From Branchiostoma floridae (Eukaryota > Chordata > Leptocardii > Amphioxiformes > Branchiostomatidae): DNA of 64,000 nt. Made by a program: the position numbers and the translations under genes. The notes beneath the pieces were generated by a model that saw only the letters and a list, made by a program, of their open reading frames with translations, did no database searches and was not told where the DNA came from. The DNA lies in assembly GCF_000003815.2 (NCBI RefSeq), contig NC_049982.1:6265216-6329215 (forward strand). Direction: 5' to 3'. Below, in pieces: positions 26,901 to 38,007 of the stretch (positions are counted from its first letter, which is position 1; each line of letters opens with the position of its first letter).

Positions 26901-29900
26901 CTGTCAGCTTGACCAGCGAAGGACAAGTATCCCTGGCAACAAGCCAAAACAGCAGCCTCCGCTCCGAGCCAGTAGAGAGCGAGGATGTGCCCGATAACAC
27001 CCGGAGTTTAAACAGCCGTCCTGCGCAGGGGGATGTGTGGGTGAGACAGCAACCTGCGCCAGACAGAAGCTGGCACCATGTTCAGCAGGGTGCTGATTCG
27101 AACGTTCCATTTGGCAGTACTAGTGCCGCAGCCATGTCGATGAGTCAGAATCAAAGCGCGGGCGGCGCGTCTGGGACGGTCAGCAGACTGGCACCAAGAG
27201 GTCAGAGTAGGACAACCAGCATGGAGGGGTCGGTGACCTCTGGGATGTTGACCCTGAACATAGCAGGGCAGGAGAATGGCGGAATGGAATGTGGGGAACA
27301 GAAGTCTAACGTAGAAAGTACATGTAGCACACATGCCAATGCTGGAAGCACGGGGCCACGCTCGACATGTTCGGACAGAAAAGAGCCATGCTCCTCTAGT
27401 TTTCAAGACGAGACGGAAAGTGTCCCGTCACCGTCTTACCCCTACTCTCCGAGTTCCCGCGGTGACCAAGATCTCTCCACTGATGACATCCTAACGAGCG
27501 ATGAGGGCCAGCCCAACCAGCCTAACCTGCCTCCCATCGGTAGTTTCATGCCCGACAATACTCCTAGGACTCTAACGAGTAATGACTTTTATCCTGTAGC
27601 ACAGCAATATCCCAACGGGCAGCAGTACAATATGCCCATGGGACCGCCACAGTACAACCACCCCGGTATGAATGGTCACCAAAATCCATGGTTGAATGGT
27701 GCTGCCAGGCCCAGGGTTGGCTGTGTTGCTGCCCGTATGCCCTACGGTAGAGACATGGGGGCGCCACAGTGTAACGGTGCCGTGGGTGGGAGTAGAGGGC
27801 ACCCGTACATGCAGCATGACCTACCGATGAGGGTTCCTCACCACCCCTCCCAACCACTGGTGAATGGTCCCTACCAACCCAATGCTCCTCCATACCACGC
27901 ATACAATGGATATCCCCCACCACCACAACAAAATTCCATGCCTCAGAAACAGCACGTGCAGAACGCAGCCACGGGGCCGAGCTCGGAATCCGGCATGTCA
28001 TCAGCACCCGACAGCTTCCGCGCCAGTGGCAGCAACACCGGTACTTCCAGAAACGAGAGCGGCGTGGCCCACCCTCAGATGGTCCGGGCCATGTCCATGC
28101 CGCCCGCCGCGGCACCAGGAGGCATGATGGGAGCTTGCGGGGGAGCAGCGATGCAGAATGGAGCGCCGTCCCCGCACTGTAACCGCTCCCTGTCCGTCAA
28201 CTACCCTCCAACTGCACCCGACCCAGTACCAGGTATGCAGTCAAAGGGGACAGCCCTATGTACTGACACACCTATATGTAGTGTTACCCCTAATTTCTGG
28301 ACTCCTATGTGAGACTCACTGAGAGTTAGAGTTAGGGTCAGTGTTTGGGTTAGGTGTCAAAACATAGGGGTGTAACCAAAGTCAAAATCTATAGCTACTT
28401 GTACTACATAGATCTCTTTGTATTAGTATAATGGCTGTTTAGTGGTACAAACATTCTACTAGTACTTTATTAATTAATTGTAAGCATACAGTGATGCATT
28501 AGCCGGTTAGATTACTCTGAACAACCTGTCACATATTTTGGGGACATCAAGTTAAGTGTACATTTTTGGGGGGATTTTTTTCTGATACCTTTATTGGCAA
28601 GTCAGGACTCGAAATTCATTTTTGGGATTAGGTGCACTGGCGCACCCAACTTAAAAAATTGGGTGCACCAAAAACCTTTTGGGTGCACCACTTAAATTTA
28701 AGTAATAACCTAATAATAAAACTTAGTTACCAGATTCTTAGCTATCAGATTCTTAAACAAGTACCATGACAGACATTTTTATTTTCTTTCTAACACTTAG
28801 ATGTCAAGAATATGATGTATACTACTAGGATACTTTAATATCTTTACATACATAAACGTAAGAAAATATTTGGGTGAACCCTGTGCACCCACAGACAAAA
28901 AATTGGGTGCACAGCTCCAATTTTGGGTGCACCTGGGTGCACATGCACCCAGTATTTCGAGCCCTGCAAGTGGTCCTGGCAGACTAAGAAAATTGTCAGT
29001 AATGAAAATATTGAACCATCACTTGACTGTATTGTCCAGTTTGGAAACAGTCTTTTATGGATTAAGAAAATGTAAGTCTAGAATTTATTGAATCTTCTCT
29101 GTGACGATCATAAATCACAATGCAATTGTATTTGCAAAATTCAAAATTGCATTTTCACATTTGTATTGATTGTTCGGTGGTTACGGGGACTTTATTAACT
29201 GCCTAATTAAAAATCAATAATTTCTCTATAATTCTGTATGTTTAATATATTTTCTTTGGCGCAAACGCCCCGGTGTAGCATTCATCATTATCTAGTGAAA
29301 AACGAAGTTTGGTGTTGCTTGTAATTGCCTAAGCTGTGTACTTTTTCATTAAATAAAAATAATGAGATGGAAAGTAGGACATGATGACGTCATAATGACG
29401 TCATCCATAAGGTTTCAAAAATTATTTCTAGAAACCTTATGTTTTCACCTACCAATATCCATTACAACCCAAGTTCTCTCAATTAGCCGCCCCGGAAACC
29501 TTAAAAAAGAGCAGCTGGTGTGGAAGAGCCAATATCAGGGCATAAGAGTCATAGAGCCAGTGGACATCTGGGAATAGCGGCTAAGGCGGACAGGGCTCTT
29601 CAGATAAAATGAAGGTTATTGATTGAATGATTGATTGACTGAAGTCTAACCGAGAGAGACTGTTTTTCCAGCAACATCGGAGAGGATTTTCATCACCTAC
29701 TCCCACGAGAACGAGGTCCACCTCGTGCGGGTCTTAGACATGGCCAAGAAGCTGTTTAGGGAGGGGTTCTTCGTGGAGGTGGACATGTTTGAGCGACACT
29801 TTGCTGGCATGGACAAGATGGGATGGCTGGACGGCAGAATAAAGGGAGTGAGTAGGATTAATTAGATCAATGTCAATGGATCATAAAGGTGTCAATGCAG

Positions 29901-32900
29901 ACTGCATGGTATCTGAGTGAAACTCTAACAAAAGCTCTCTCGATCTGCTCGCAAGGAAACACATACATGGTGAGAGGGAGTGGTTAGTGGGTGTGCTCAA
30001 GGTCACAAGGGCAATGCCTTTAGTTATGTGATCTGGCGAGTGAGGATCTTTCTCAATGGTAAAATCCCAAGGATTCCACTCAAAGGTCCACTCTTGCTTT
30101 TCTATAGAGTATCCCCAAAGTATAACAGGTTTCATTTTCATAGTTGAACAGTTTTGAAATGCCAAATTCATGCAGGCTCTATGGGCCCGAGCAGCACAAA
30201 CGATCCAGTACCAAAAAAAAAAATGGCCGGGAAATTGTGTGTGTGTATTATAAGCCAAAAAAGGCCCAAAAAGCCTGGAAGGCTAAAACAGTTGTACTAA
30301 CACAGATGAGTCTTGAGTTGAAGGTTTCATTTTCCTCTCCCCAGGCAGCGTTTGTGATCATCATCTGCAGTCCCCAGTACCTGTTGGATGTTGAGCAGAA
30401 GAGTGACAGTATGGAGGGGCTGAACACCTTGTACATCCACAGGTCCCTCCAGACAGAGTACCTGGAAAATAGGGCCTGCAACTATCGCTTCATCCCCATC
30501 CTGTTTGATGGTACATCATCGTTTTGTTTTCTTATAGTTATAGTCAAACACATCAATTTTGGTATTTATCTGAATGTATGACAGTGACTCAATTCATTGT
30601 AGTCCTGTCTCTCTTTCCTGTCCTGACGCTAAAGGCTCTCATCAACTAGTAACTAGGGATGCGTACCTAAACCCACGTTTAGGTACAGGTCCAAATTCGA
30701 ATCCAGAGGTTTAGGTACAGGTCCGGACCTAATGAGTCCGGACCTAAATGCATGGCATTGAATATTATATCATAATATTATGTTATATTATGTTATAATG
30801 GCAAAACAATGTATTAAAAAGGGTAGAAGCATGTTTGAACCAATAAAAACGTGTTTATTATGGTAGACACATGATGCAACAAAAATTTGACCCTTGTTGC
30901 TTTTCCCTCACTGGGGCTCAGAGACTGCTATGGTGATTTCACAGTAATTTTATCTGTCAAAGAGGCCATCCCCTGACCTGTTATCCTGCCTGGCTTGCAC
31001 TAATTAGATACAGGTCCAGTACCGGTACACCAGGGTTCGGTTTTTTGCCGGGGCGCCGCAGGCGCCCGGCTTTGTCCCCGGTTTAATGGTTCGTCCTTGG
31101 ATGGGTCTGCTATGGTCGCAAAATGTACCGTGCGTTTTTACGACAATTCTCAGCCCTTCTCAGCCCTTCAAATAAACGCAATGTACCGTGCGTTTTTACG
31201 ACAATTCTCAGCCCTTCTTAGCCCTTCAAATAAACGTTGTAAGAATACTGTTTATCCATGACCTCTACTCGTACAGAAAACATTGCAGCGCTCATTAGCA
31301 AAGTCTAGGAAAGGAAAATGTTTCTTGATTTGCAGTAAAACACTGGTCATGTAACATTTGAGGAGTTGTCGTTAAATCGCACGGTTCATTTTGCGATAGC
31401 GTTGACGGGTCCGGGTATTTAGCGGAATAACCCGGAATAACCCGGAATAACCCGGAATAACCTTAATAAAGGATGAAAGCTACCGAAATACAGTGTGCTT
31501 TGATAAGTTAAGATCGCAGAATGCAATATTTTGGCATAAAATAATGTATATATGGCCATGGGAACAAGAAATATTACGGTTATTCCGGGTTATTCCGGGT
31601 CATTTCGGGTTATTCCGGTAAATACCCTCACGGGCGTTGACGGTGCGGAGGAGGTGAGATTTTTATCGTACAGAAATTGGTACAGTTTGTAAAGTTATCT
31701 TTCTGGAATTCGGATGTATTAAAATATAACATTACATTCTAAGGCGTAGTGTCATGTGAGTAAAATGAGCACGACATTTGACGAAAGATTTTGTGGAGGG
31801 TATACAGTCAAGTTTATTGTGCAACGATTGGAACAGTTTACGTGCGGGTGGGAGGGGGGCGTGCGTCTATATATGCAGCTGCAGGAGGTCCTGCAGGACA
31901 TTTTCGATCGTAAGAGTAACGTACAATTTGAAAAGATAGTGATCATGAATTCGGACACATTGAAACATATTTCCAAGGAACGGTATATAGTTTTTTTAGT
32001 AAAACCAGTGTGTGGGGATTGACGAGAATTTAGATAGTTTAATGGTGCACTGTGCTTGAGCCGATGCGAGGCATTATGCAGGGCATTTTTGATTGTAAAA
32101 ATATCGTACAAGTTGAAAAGATGGATCGGATTCTAATACATTAAAACATACATTTCCAAAGAATAGTAGAAAACAACGGATTGTAGCTAACTGTTAAACA
32201 ATCAGCAAAGCAGTTGGCAAGATGTCACACCTGAACTTTTGTAGATTTTTGCTTTTTGTTGGTACTAGTAAGATGTTATGTGATCAAGACAATATTTTCT
32301 TTCTGTTTCAGTGACGCCTTAGACTGTTCTCTGCTATATATACAAGTGACACAGTAATATACAGAAACTTACAGCTAGCAAAAGTCTGTACTCAATAAGA
32401 TTTTACACAGTACACATTTATACTTCTTCTGCTGAAATCTACGCATTACATTTTGCATCCAACCAAAGAGGTTTGAAAGAGAGTCCTTGATCCAACCAAA
32501 TTAGACCTTGAGACCTATTAACAGATCATTGATCACTGTGCATTTTGCACATACCAGACTCAATCGTGCCACTGAGCACTGCATTTTGCACACACCAGAC
32601 CAATTGTGCCACTGAGCACTGTGCATTTTGCACACACCAGACCTATCGTGCCATTGAGCACTGTGCATTTTGCACACACCAGACCTATCGTGCCATTGAG
32701 CACTGTGCATTTTGCACACACCAGACCAATCGTGCCATTGAGCACTGTGCATTTTGCACACACCAGACCAATCGTGCCATTGAGCACTGTGCATTTTGCA
32801 CACACCAGACTCAATCGTGCCACTGAGCACTGTGCATTGTGCAAATAAAGTCAAGCAAAGAACACATATATTGTGAACAATGTGTGAATCTATTTTATCG

Positions 32901-35465
32901 GGAAAATACCACCAAGGTGACATCATTTTCAGTGGAGATAATAGAGGCAAACAATGCACTGCAAATGCTTTAATGGCAGTTGTTAACCACAGTACTTGCA
33001 GACAAGCAATTACCTGGACAAGTACAGACCTTGATGGTGTACTTTTTCAAGGAGATGCACTATACACCTACATAAAACCATCACTAAGATCTGGTGTGGA
33101 GTTCCTCTCCGTTGATGATATTCCAGACTATTTGCAACTTTACAACAATACTGTACGTGTATCAATAAAAGAGTCTTACACTGGAGACATATTTGCCACA
33201 GAAGCAGTCTATCCTTATTACACCTTAAAGAAAGCCCTAGAAGCAGCATTTGCTGAATCCAACACTTGTCTTTTCATAACAGCACATGGAATAACTGGTT
33301 CAACAGTAGCATTGTTGCACGCTGATAACAAGTATTTTGTTTATGACTCACATGCCAGAAGTCCCATAACAGCATTGCCAGATAGCAGTGATACCAAGAT
33401 TTTGNNNNNNNNNNNNNNNNNNNNNNNNNNNNNNNNNNNNNNNNNNNNNNNNNNNNNNNNNNNNNNNNNNNNNNNNNNNNNNNNNNNNNNNNNNNNNNNN
33501 NNNNGTTGGAAAATCAAACCGGAAAAACTTTGACTTTGCCCCGTCTTTCATTGGCGACACGTTGTGGCACATATCCCGACATCTCCGATGGTGTCTCCAT
33601 CCTAAAATATGAACAAAAAAATCTCAGTAATATATCGCTGCATAACTATTCAAAATAGCTCTTAGATCATACCCACTACAACCTCAAATATTGGACATTC
33701 TCACTGCTCAAAATACCCCACACCTCCCACTATACTATGTAAAAGTAATACAAAAATAACAAGTCACACTACCGCTTTTACCATAGCAACAATTTGATTA
33801 AAAAACTTTACCTACATCGTTTCAAACTAATAAAACTACTTAACACACCCACACCACCTAAAAGTGTGCACATACCTTAGCACAAGACACTGCTAACAAA
33901 ACGACCAAGAATCTAGCGTCCCGTCGTCCCTCAGTCAACCTGACAGTCCAACTCACACCTAAAAAATAAACATATAAGTTACATATTGAAACATTAAACA
34001 AAACAATAAATTAAATACCCGCAAAAAATTCGTGCCAAACGATAAATTACTTTCATAAACATGCCTATAATATAGATATATATCTGCAAATTACCCATGC
34101 AAAACATGCCATAACAGTATATATAACAGCGTCACAATGCTATTAATATATTGATCTTAAATTATGCATACCACTACCACTGAACTCTTTGTTCTTTACA
34201 ACTAATTAGGACAATTTACATCTTGACCTCTGCATTCCCATTACACCTACATCTTGCACAACATTGTGCAAAACCTCTGCCGTCATCACGCCCAACAAAA
34301 CATCGACCAAACACGTGTTACACAAAAAAAAATTCTAAGAAAAATACACCACAACAAACCTTACCTCACAAAATCACCAAACTAGAAACATTTCGCTTAA
34401 CAAACTCTACTCCATAAATTGTTATTTCTTTCTATCAAATCACCAAATCGGACACAAACCTGTACACAATGATCCGCACCCAAGTGCAAACCNNNNNNNN
34501 NNNNNNNNNNNNNNNNNNNNNNNNNNNNNNNNNNNNNNNNNNNNNNNNNNNNNNNNNNNNNNNNNNNNNNNNNNNNNNNNNNNNNNNNNNNNNNNNNNNN
34601 NNNNNNNNNNNNNNNNNNNNNNNNNNNNNNNNNNNNNNNNNNNNNNNNNNNNNNNNNNNNNNNNNNNNNNNNNNNNNNNNNNNNNNNNNNNNNNNNNNNN
34701 NNNNNNNNNNNNNNNNNNNNNNNNNNNNNNNNNNNNNNNNNNNNNNNNNNNNNNNNNNNNNNNNNNNNNNNNNNNNNNNNNNNNNNNNNNNNNNNNNNNN
34801 NNNNNNNNNNNNNNNNNNNNNNNNNNNNNNNNNNNNNNNNNNNNNNNNNNNNNNNNNNNNNNNNNNNNNCACCGGAGTTTCTTTTACGATTTTTATATCC
34901 GGCACACAGCGCACACAAGGGATACAATTCCGCCCACAAAAGTACGCCGGAAAATCCAATTATACCAGTGAACAAAGGTTTCCAGCCAACTTCCCATAGA
35001 TTTTAGATATAAACTTCTAGTTTAATAATGATGCACATTTTACTGGAACACAACATGAAATTTTGAGGTAGTCCTTCCAAATGCGCCCCGGCCAGCTTTT
35101 TTTAAAAGCTTTCTTGTTGTATCTGTACCTAATTGATTGTACCGGTACTGTATCGGTACGGTACACATCCCTACTAGTAACCTATTAACAAGTTAGCTGG
35201 TTGTTAATTTTATTCATTCAAAGCTTAAAGTTTGATCTTTTTGAAGCATTTTTCATTTCAGAAAGTGGGTGTAAATTTTGGTAATTTCTTATTCTTTGCA
35301 GGTTTTTCCCGTGACTGCGTTCCCAGATGGCTGCACAACACGACCATCTTCTACTGGCCCAAGGACATCCAGGACATCATGGCCAGGCTGAGACGGCGGG
35401 AGCGTTTCGTCACGCCTGCCATCGGGAAACCGCCATGCATCAGGCGAAACCCTGACCACACCTAA
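23982..35465 (+). CDS. TRAF3IP2: Act1/CIKS-type adaptor: Death domain + SEFIR domain, six coding exons
   Basis: Act1 joins IL-17 receptors to TRAF proteins through homotypic SEFIR contacts, leading to NF-kappaB signalling in the cytoplasm. The coding exons are 23982-24122, 24713-24866, 26835-28232, 29672-29847, 30345-30510 and 35302-35465. The phases fit, giving 732 aa. Residues 1-98 resemble a Death domain (LKRLAEKLD..., DWRDVADGLGFSMDSI). Residues ~99-564 are a Ser/Pro/Gln/Asn-rich linker in one exon, with a TRAF6-type motif P-V-E-S-E-D at 144-149. Residues ~569-715 are the SEFIR domain: RIFITYSHEN, VEVDMFERHF, FVIIICSPQY, YIHRSLQTEYLEN, then WP-K-D. The tandem paralogue at 40394 has the same SEFIR splice pattern. 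Vertebrate Act1 lacks a clear Death domain, and invertebrate CIKS-like proteins carry one. The last intron is expanded by a 4.5-kb insertion. The final residues are read from a 3' minisatellite. Confidence 0.9.
24332..24461. mobile_element. Short MITE, AGGGTTGGACAAGT inverted ends, in intron 1 of the SEFIR gene
   Basis: AGGGTTGGACAAGT near 24333 is inverted as ACTTGTCCAACCC near 24450-24461. CACTTGCC/GGCAAGTG words are repeated between them. No coding content and no clear target duplication were seen. Confidence 0.6.
25149..26682. mobile_element. DNA transposon with GGGAC(C/T)GTACGATATTTAT inverted ends (Harbinger-like TAA target)
   Basis: The left end GGGACCGTACGATATTTAT and the right end ATAAATATCGTACAGTCCC are inverted with one difference, and TAA flanks both. 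Just inside are subterminal repeats of CCCTCCCCC plus AAAAAAATTAACATGGCCCT in both halves. A three-base TAA target fits PIF/Harbinger, but this is inference. No transposase frame was recognised. The element sits in intron 2 of the Death-SEFIR gene. It contains the same ~50-bp GC-rich module (25413-25450) as the hAT element at 12659. Confidence 0.75.
28603..28966. mobile_element. hAT-like MITE with GGGTGCACC subterminal repeats
   Basis: The ends are CAGGACTCGAAAT (28603) and ATTTCGAGCCCTG (to 28966). At least eight copies of GGGTGCAC(C) or its complement are clustered next to both ends, an arrangement common for transposase-binding sites. CAAGT adjoins both ends, which may be an eroded target duplication. 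The element lies in intron 3 of the Death-SEFIR gene. Confidence 0.7.
31119..31237. repeat. Two-copy tandem repeat (~57 bp) inside the hAT insertion
   Basis: AATGTACCGTGCGTTTTTACGACAATTCTCAGCCC and the following CTTCAAATAAACG occur twice in direct order, near 31122 and 31180. No further meaning was identified. Confidence 0.7.
31412..31629. mobile_element. Nested foldback element built from CCCGGAATAA repeats
   Basis: GGGTATTTAGCGGAATAACC begins at about 31413 and its inverse closes at about 31627. Between them are four direct copies of the decamer CCCGGAATAA at the left and inverted, degenerate copies at the right. GCGTTGACGG occurs at 31399-31408 and 31634-31643, probably a ~10-bp target duplication as in Mutator-like elements. 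The few bases between this duplication and the repeats make exact ends uncertain. Confidence 0.7.
32535..32845. repeat. 42-bp minisatellite, about 7.5 copies
   Basis: The unit CACTGTGCATTTTGCACACA followed by CCAGACCAATCGTGCCATTGAG repeats about seven times with minor differences. 42 is divisible by three, so several frames remain open on both strands. These look like proteins but are repeat artefacts. The array ends about 35 bases before the peptidase-like ORF. Confidence 0.9.
32880..33404 (+). CDS. Transposon-borne cysteine-peptidase-like ORF (C76/OTU-like fold), truncated by assembly gap
   Basis: An ATG-started frame runs 175 codons into the N gap at 33405. It contains H-Q-G-D near the start and R-G-K-Q-C-T-A-N-A-L with a candidate nucleophile Cys26. 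It also has W-T-S-T-D-L-D, G-D-A-L-Y and the D-S-H-A-R motif (Asp156, His158), a likely Asp/His pair. This pattern matches cysteine peptidase domains related to herpesvirus tegument proteases (family C76). Such domains are also found in proteins of large eukaryotic transposons such as Helitrons. That comparison is from memory of family motifs, not a search. The frame after the gap (33505-33612) could be its end, but continuity cannot be judged. It lies inside the hAT-bounded insertion, in the same direction as the host gene. Confidence 0.65.
33405..33504. other. Assembly gap (100 N)
   Basis: A run of exactly 100 N, probably a placeholder of unknown true length. It interrupts the peptidase-like ORF. 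Confidence 1.
34493..34869. other. Assembly gap (377 N)
   Basis: A run of 377 N inside the hAT-bounded insertion. Any frames that appear to cross it are meaningless. The flanks from 33600 to 34490 are AT-rich with no recognised gene. Confidence 1.
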
Positions 35466-35546
35466 CCTCCATACATACCCCTGCATCAGGCAAAACCCTG
35501 ACCTTGCATAACCCCCATACATACCCCAGCGTCAGGCAAAACCCTG
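35434..35546 (+). repeat. 46-bp tandem repeat overlapping the SEFIR gene stop codon
   Basis: GCATCAGGCRAAACCCTGACC plus ~25 further bases repeats about 2.5 times (near 35436, 35482 and 35528). The first copy encodes the last residues (I-R-R-N-P-D-H-T) and the stop. The others lie in the 3' untranslated region. Confidence 0.85.
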
Positions 35547-35554
35547 TTTTTTGG

Positions 35555-35690
35555 GTGTAGCGATTCTGCTTCTGGATCAGAAAGTTTGGAGTTTGAATCC
35601 CAGGCCAAGCAGCATGTGTTCTGAACCAGAGCAAGGAGGTTATATCTGTATATGTGATATAACCTCCTTGACCAGAGCTTGCTTCCTTCT
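35555..35690 (+). repeat. tRNA-like SINE/foldback composite
   Basis: GTAGCGATTCTGC... and GAGTTTGAATCCC resemble the A and B boxes of a tRNA-type promoter. They are followed by GCAAGGAGGTTATATC, inverted as GATATAACCTCCTTG. The combination suggests a short interspersed or foldback repeat. The tRNA resemblance is weak. Confidence 0.45.
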
Positions 35691-35898
35691 AGACAGGGAT
35701 GCTTTTGGAGGATACATCTGCCAATCTGTGCTGTGTCAAAGATATCCACTTTTACCCGCCACTGCTGTATTGTAACAAAATTGTGTAATCGCCCAAAGCT
35801 TAAGGTTTTGAAGACACAAGCTATTTGTCAGGTGAAATTTTTATTCACTAATTGCCTGACTGGCTTTTTAGAATGTGTAGAGTAACAAATTTTGTATG

Positions 35899-36080
35899 TA
35901 CAGTCAAACCTGTATTAGGGGCCACCTCTGCAGAGGGGCCACCTGTCCATAGTGGCCACTTTTTGACGGTCCCTTGGGTATTTTATCTACAAGTTGCCAC
36001 CTCTATACAGAGGCCACCTGTCTATAGTGGCCAAATTTGTCCGGTCCCTTGAGTGGCCGCTATAGACAGGTTTGACTGTA
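35899..36080. mobile_element. MITE with TACAGTCAAACCTGT inverted ends
   Basis: The left end TACAGTCAAACCTGT and the right end ACAGGTTTGACTGTA are perfect inverted copies. GGCCACCTSTxxAxAGxGGCCA motifs are repeated internally, making a long imperfect hairpin. Confidence 0.92.
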
Positions 36081-38007
36081 CTAGCATGTAGTGGATTTAG
36101 GGTTTTTAACTCTGGATCTTTGAAAACAGGTGTATGAAATATCAATTTTAAAAAAGCTGATTGAGAAGTATACTGCAAACATAGACACCAGTGGTGTTTT
36201 AGACTAGTCAAGTTATTTTCATTTGCATTTTTGAACATACAGATACATTTGTATCTAATAGATGTATTTATAGACTTTTAACATATTACATGGTCCATGT
36301 AAAGTTTATCATGTACATTTTTAAACTTTCTTCATCATTGTTTTACATGAATATGATGAATATTCAAAAACTACTAGTAGGAACTCCATGAAACCACTTC
36401 TCATTGGCTTGGGTTTAACCAATCAGGTGGACTCCTGTTGGCCATGTGATCAGCATGGATTTTGATTGGACAGTACAAGCATGTCTACAGTTTATCCAGT
36501 ATGTGTTCTTGTCAGTGAACCAACTACAAACGTTTACCACATCACAGGCCAGCAAGTTCCACACTTGCTGGGTACAACAGAGGAAGAACACATATTATGG
36601 TGATCATATGGTATACTTGTATGACTACACAGGTGCATGCATATGATCATAATACAAATGTAATATTGAATACATATATGGAATATATGTAGTCTAATGA
36701 TATATACAGTGTATGTTGGCATAGATTCTTGCTTTGAGTATTATGTACCAGTCCAAGGGTCTTGCATCTCATTTATACAGTAAGTTTTTGAGTGTTTATG
36801 GGGATATTGCAAGAATTATCAGTTTTGCTGTACATGTCTATTTAGGCCACAGCAAGTAAATTTTATGGATGACATCCTCTTCAGACTGCAAAAATAGTGC
36901 AATAGGGCGAAAAAAAACAAGATGGGTGAAAAAAAAACAAGATGGCTACATATTCAAAAATAGGCACCATAAAGTTGTGATGAATGTTGTAACAAGAATT
37001 AACGGGACAAAACATGTTATCAGAGCCAACAAGGCATTCAATCCTGTATTCAAGACATGTTCTGGTGTGGTAAAAGTGACACTAGTGTGGTAGACTGGCA
37101 TCACCAACAAAGTTGGTAACCACACTCATGGCTTCCATATTGGTGTCACTTTTACAACTATCCAATAAGTTTCATTTATACAACTACAGCCCTGGGTACC
37201 TCGCAAGTGTCACTTCTACAAGTACAATTATTAGGCTACAATACAACATATTTGCTCATTTTGGTACTTTATTGTCATGTTGACCATCCCTGCAGAAGAA
37301 AAAATTTCTTGTTTTTTTTTCTGAAATCAGGCGAAAATTAATGCGCGCGTTGATGTCATCCATAGAATTTACTTGCTATGGCCTTATGTATTGTTATGTA
37401 TGTCTGATGAACTCCTCATGTAAGCTGGCTTGCAAGTTTTCTACAGTTATTAGAAAGCTTTATATACTATGTTATTCATAGAATATGGGTGTTGTAGTTG
37501 CGTAACTTTTATTTAAGTGAGATTCCGTGTGCGAGACTGTAATGTTGTGTTTTCAGGGGAAATTCAATTCAATTCAAGGCCTTCCTCCTTAAATGGTATT
37601 CCCTGAGCGCCCAGTATTGTATTTGCGTGACCCTTGATTTTATGATTCGAATGTGACGCATGATGTAAAAGAATGATTTCAAAGACAAAAAAAAAACTAA
37701 AAAGAATTAAATTAAGAAATGTATTTTGTCTACGATATTTGTTGAGGAATCTGTGAGATGACTAGGTTGCTTATCAGTCACTTGGGCAAGCTTGGTTGCA
37801 TGTGTTGTGCAATCGTTGTACAATCAAGCAGGCTGTGACAGAACTAACCACTCACAAGGGTCTAAGACAGACATTTGTGTAATAAGACAGCTGAATAGTG
37901 CAGGAGATGTGCATGGCTGTCCCAAAAATGCCTGAAATTAGCGATCATATGACGATTGCGCTATGTATGTGACCATGCCTTTAGCAGTCACAGCCTTTTG
38001 TGTTAGC

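Larger units (their letters stand above)
30654..35173. mobile_element. 4.5-kb hAT-type insertion in the last intron of the Death-SEFIR gene
   Basis: The 8-bp sequence CTAGTAAC flanks the segment at 30646-30653 and 35174-35181. Immediately inside are the inverted ends TAGGGATGCGTACC (left) and GGTACACATCCCTA (right). TAGGGATG ends with an 8-bp target duplication are typical of hAT transposons. The interior contains a nested foldback element (31412-31629), a 42-bp minisatellite, a cysteine-peptidase-like ORF (32880 on) and two assembly gaps. No hAT transposase frame is visible, although the gaps could hide parts. Confidence 0.85.

Noticed and set aside
26747-28312. Single 521-codon gene
   Set aside because: The central part is exon 3 of the Death-SEFIR gene (26835-28232). 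The extra ends run past good splice sites into intron sequence.
32501-32959. Cys/His-rich repeat proteins on both strands resembling zinc-finger arrays
   Set aside because: The CTHQT/CAKCTVL patterns come from translating the 42-bp minisatellite in several frames. No flanking gene structure supports them.
34397-34999. Long frames crossing 34493-34869
   Set aside because: They consist mostly of N and carry no information.
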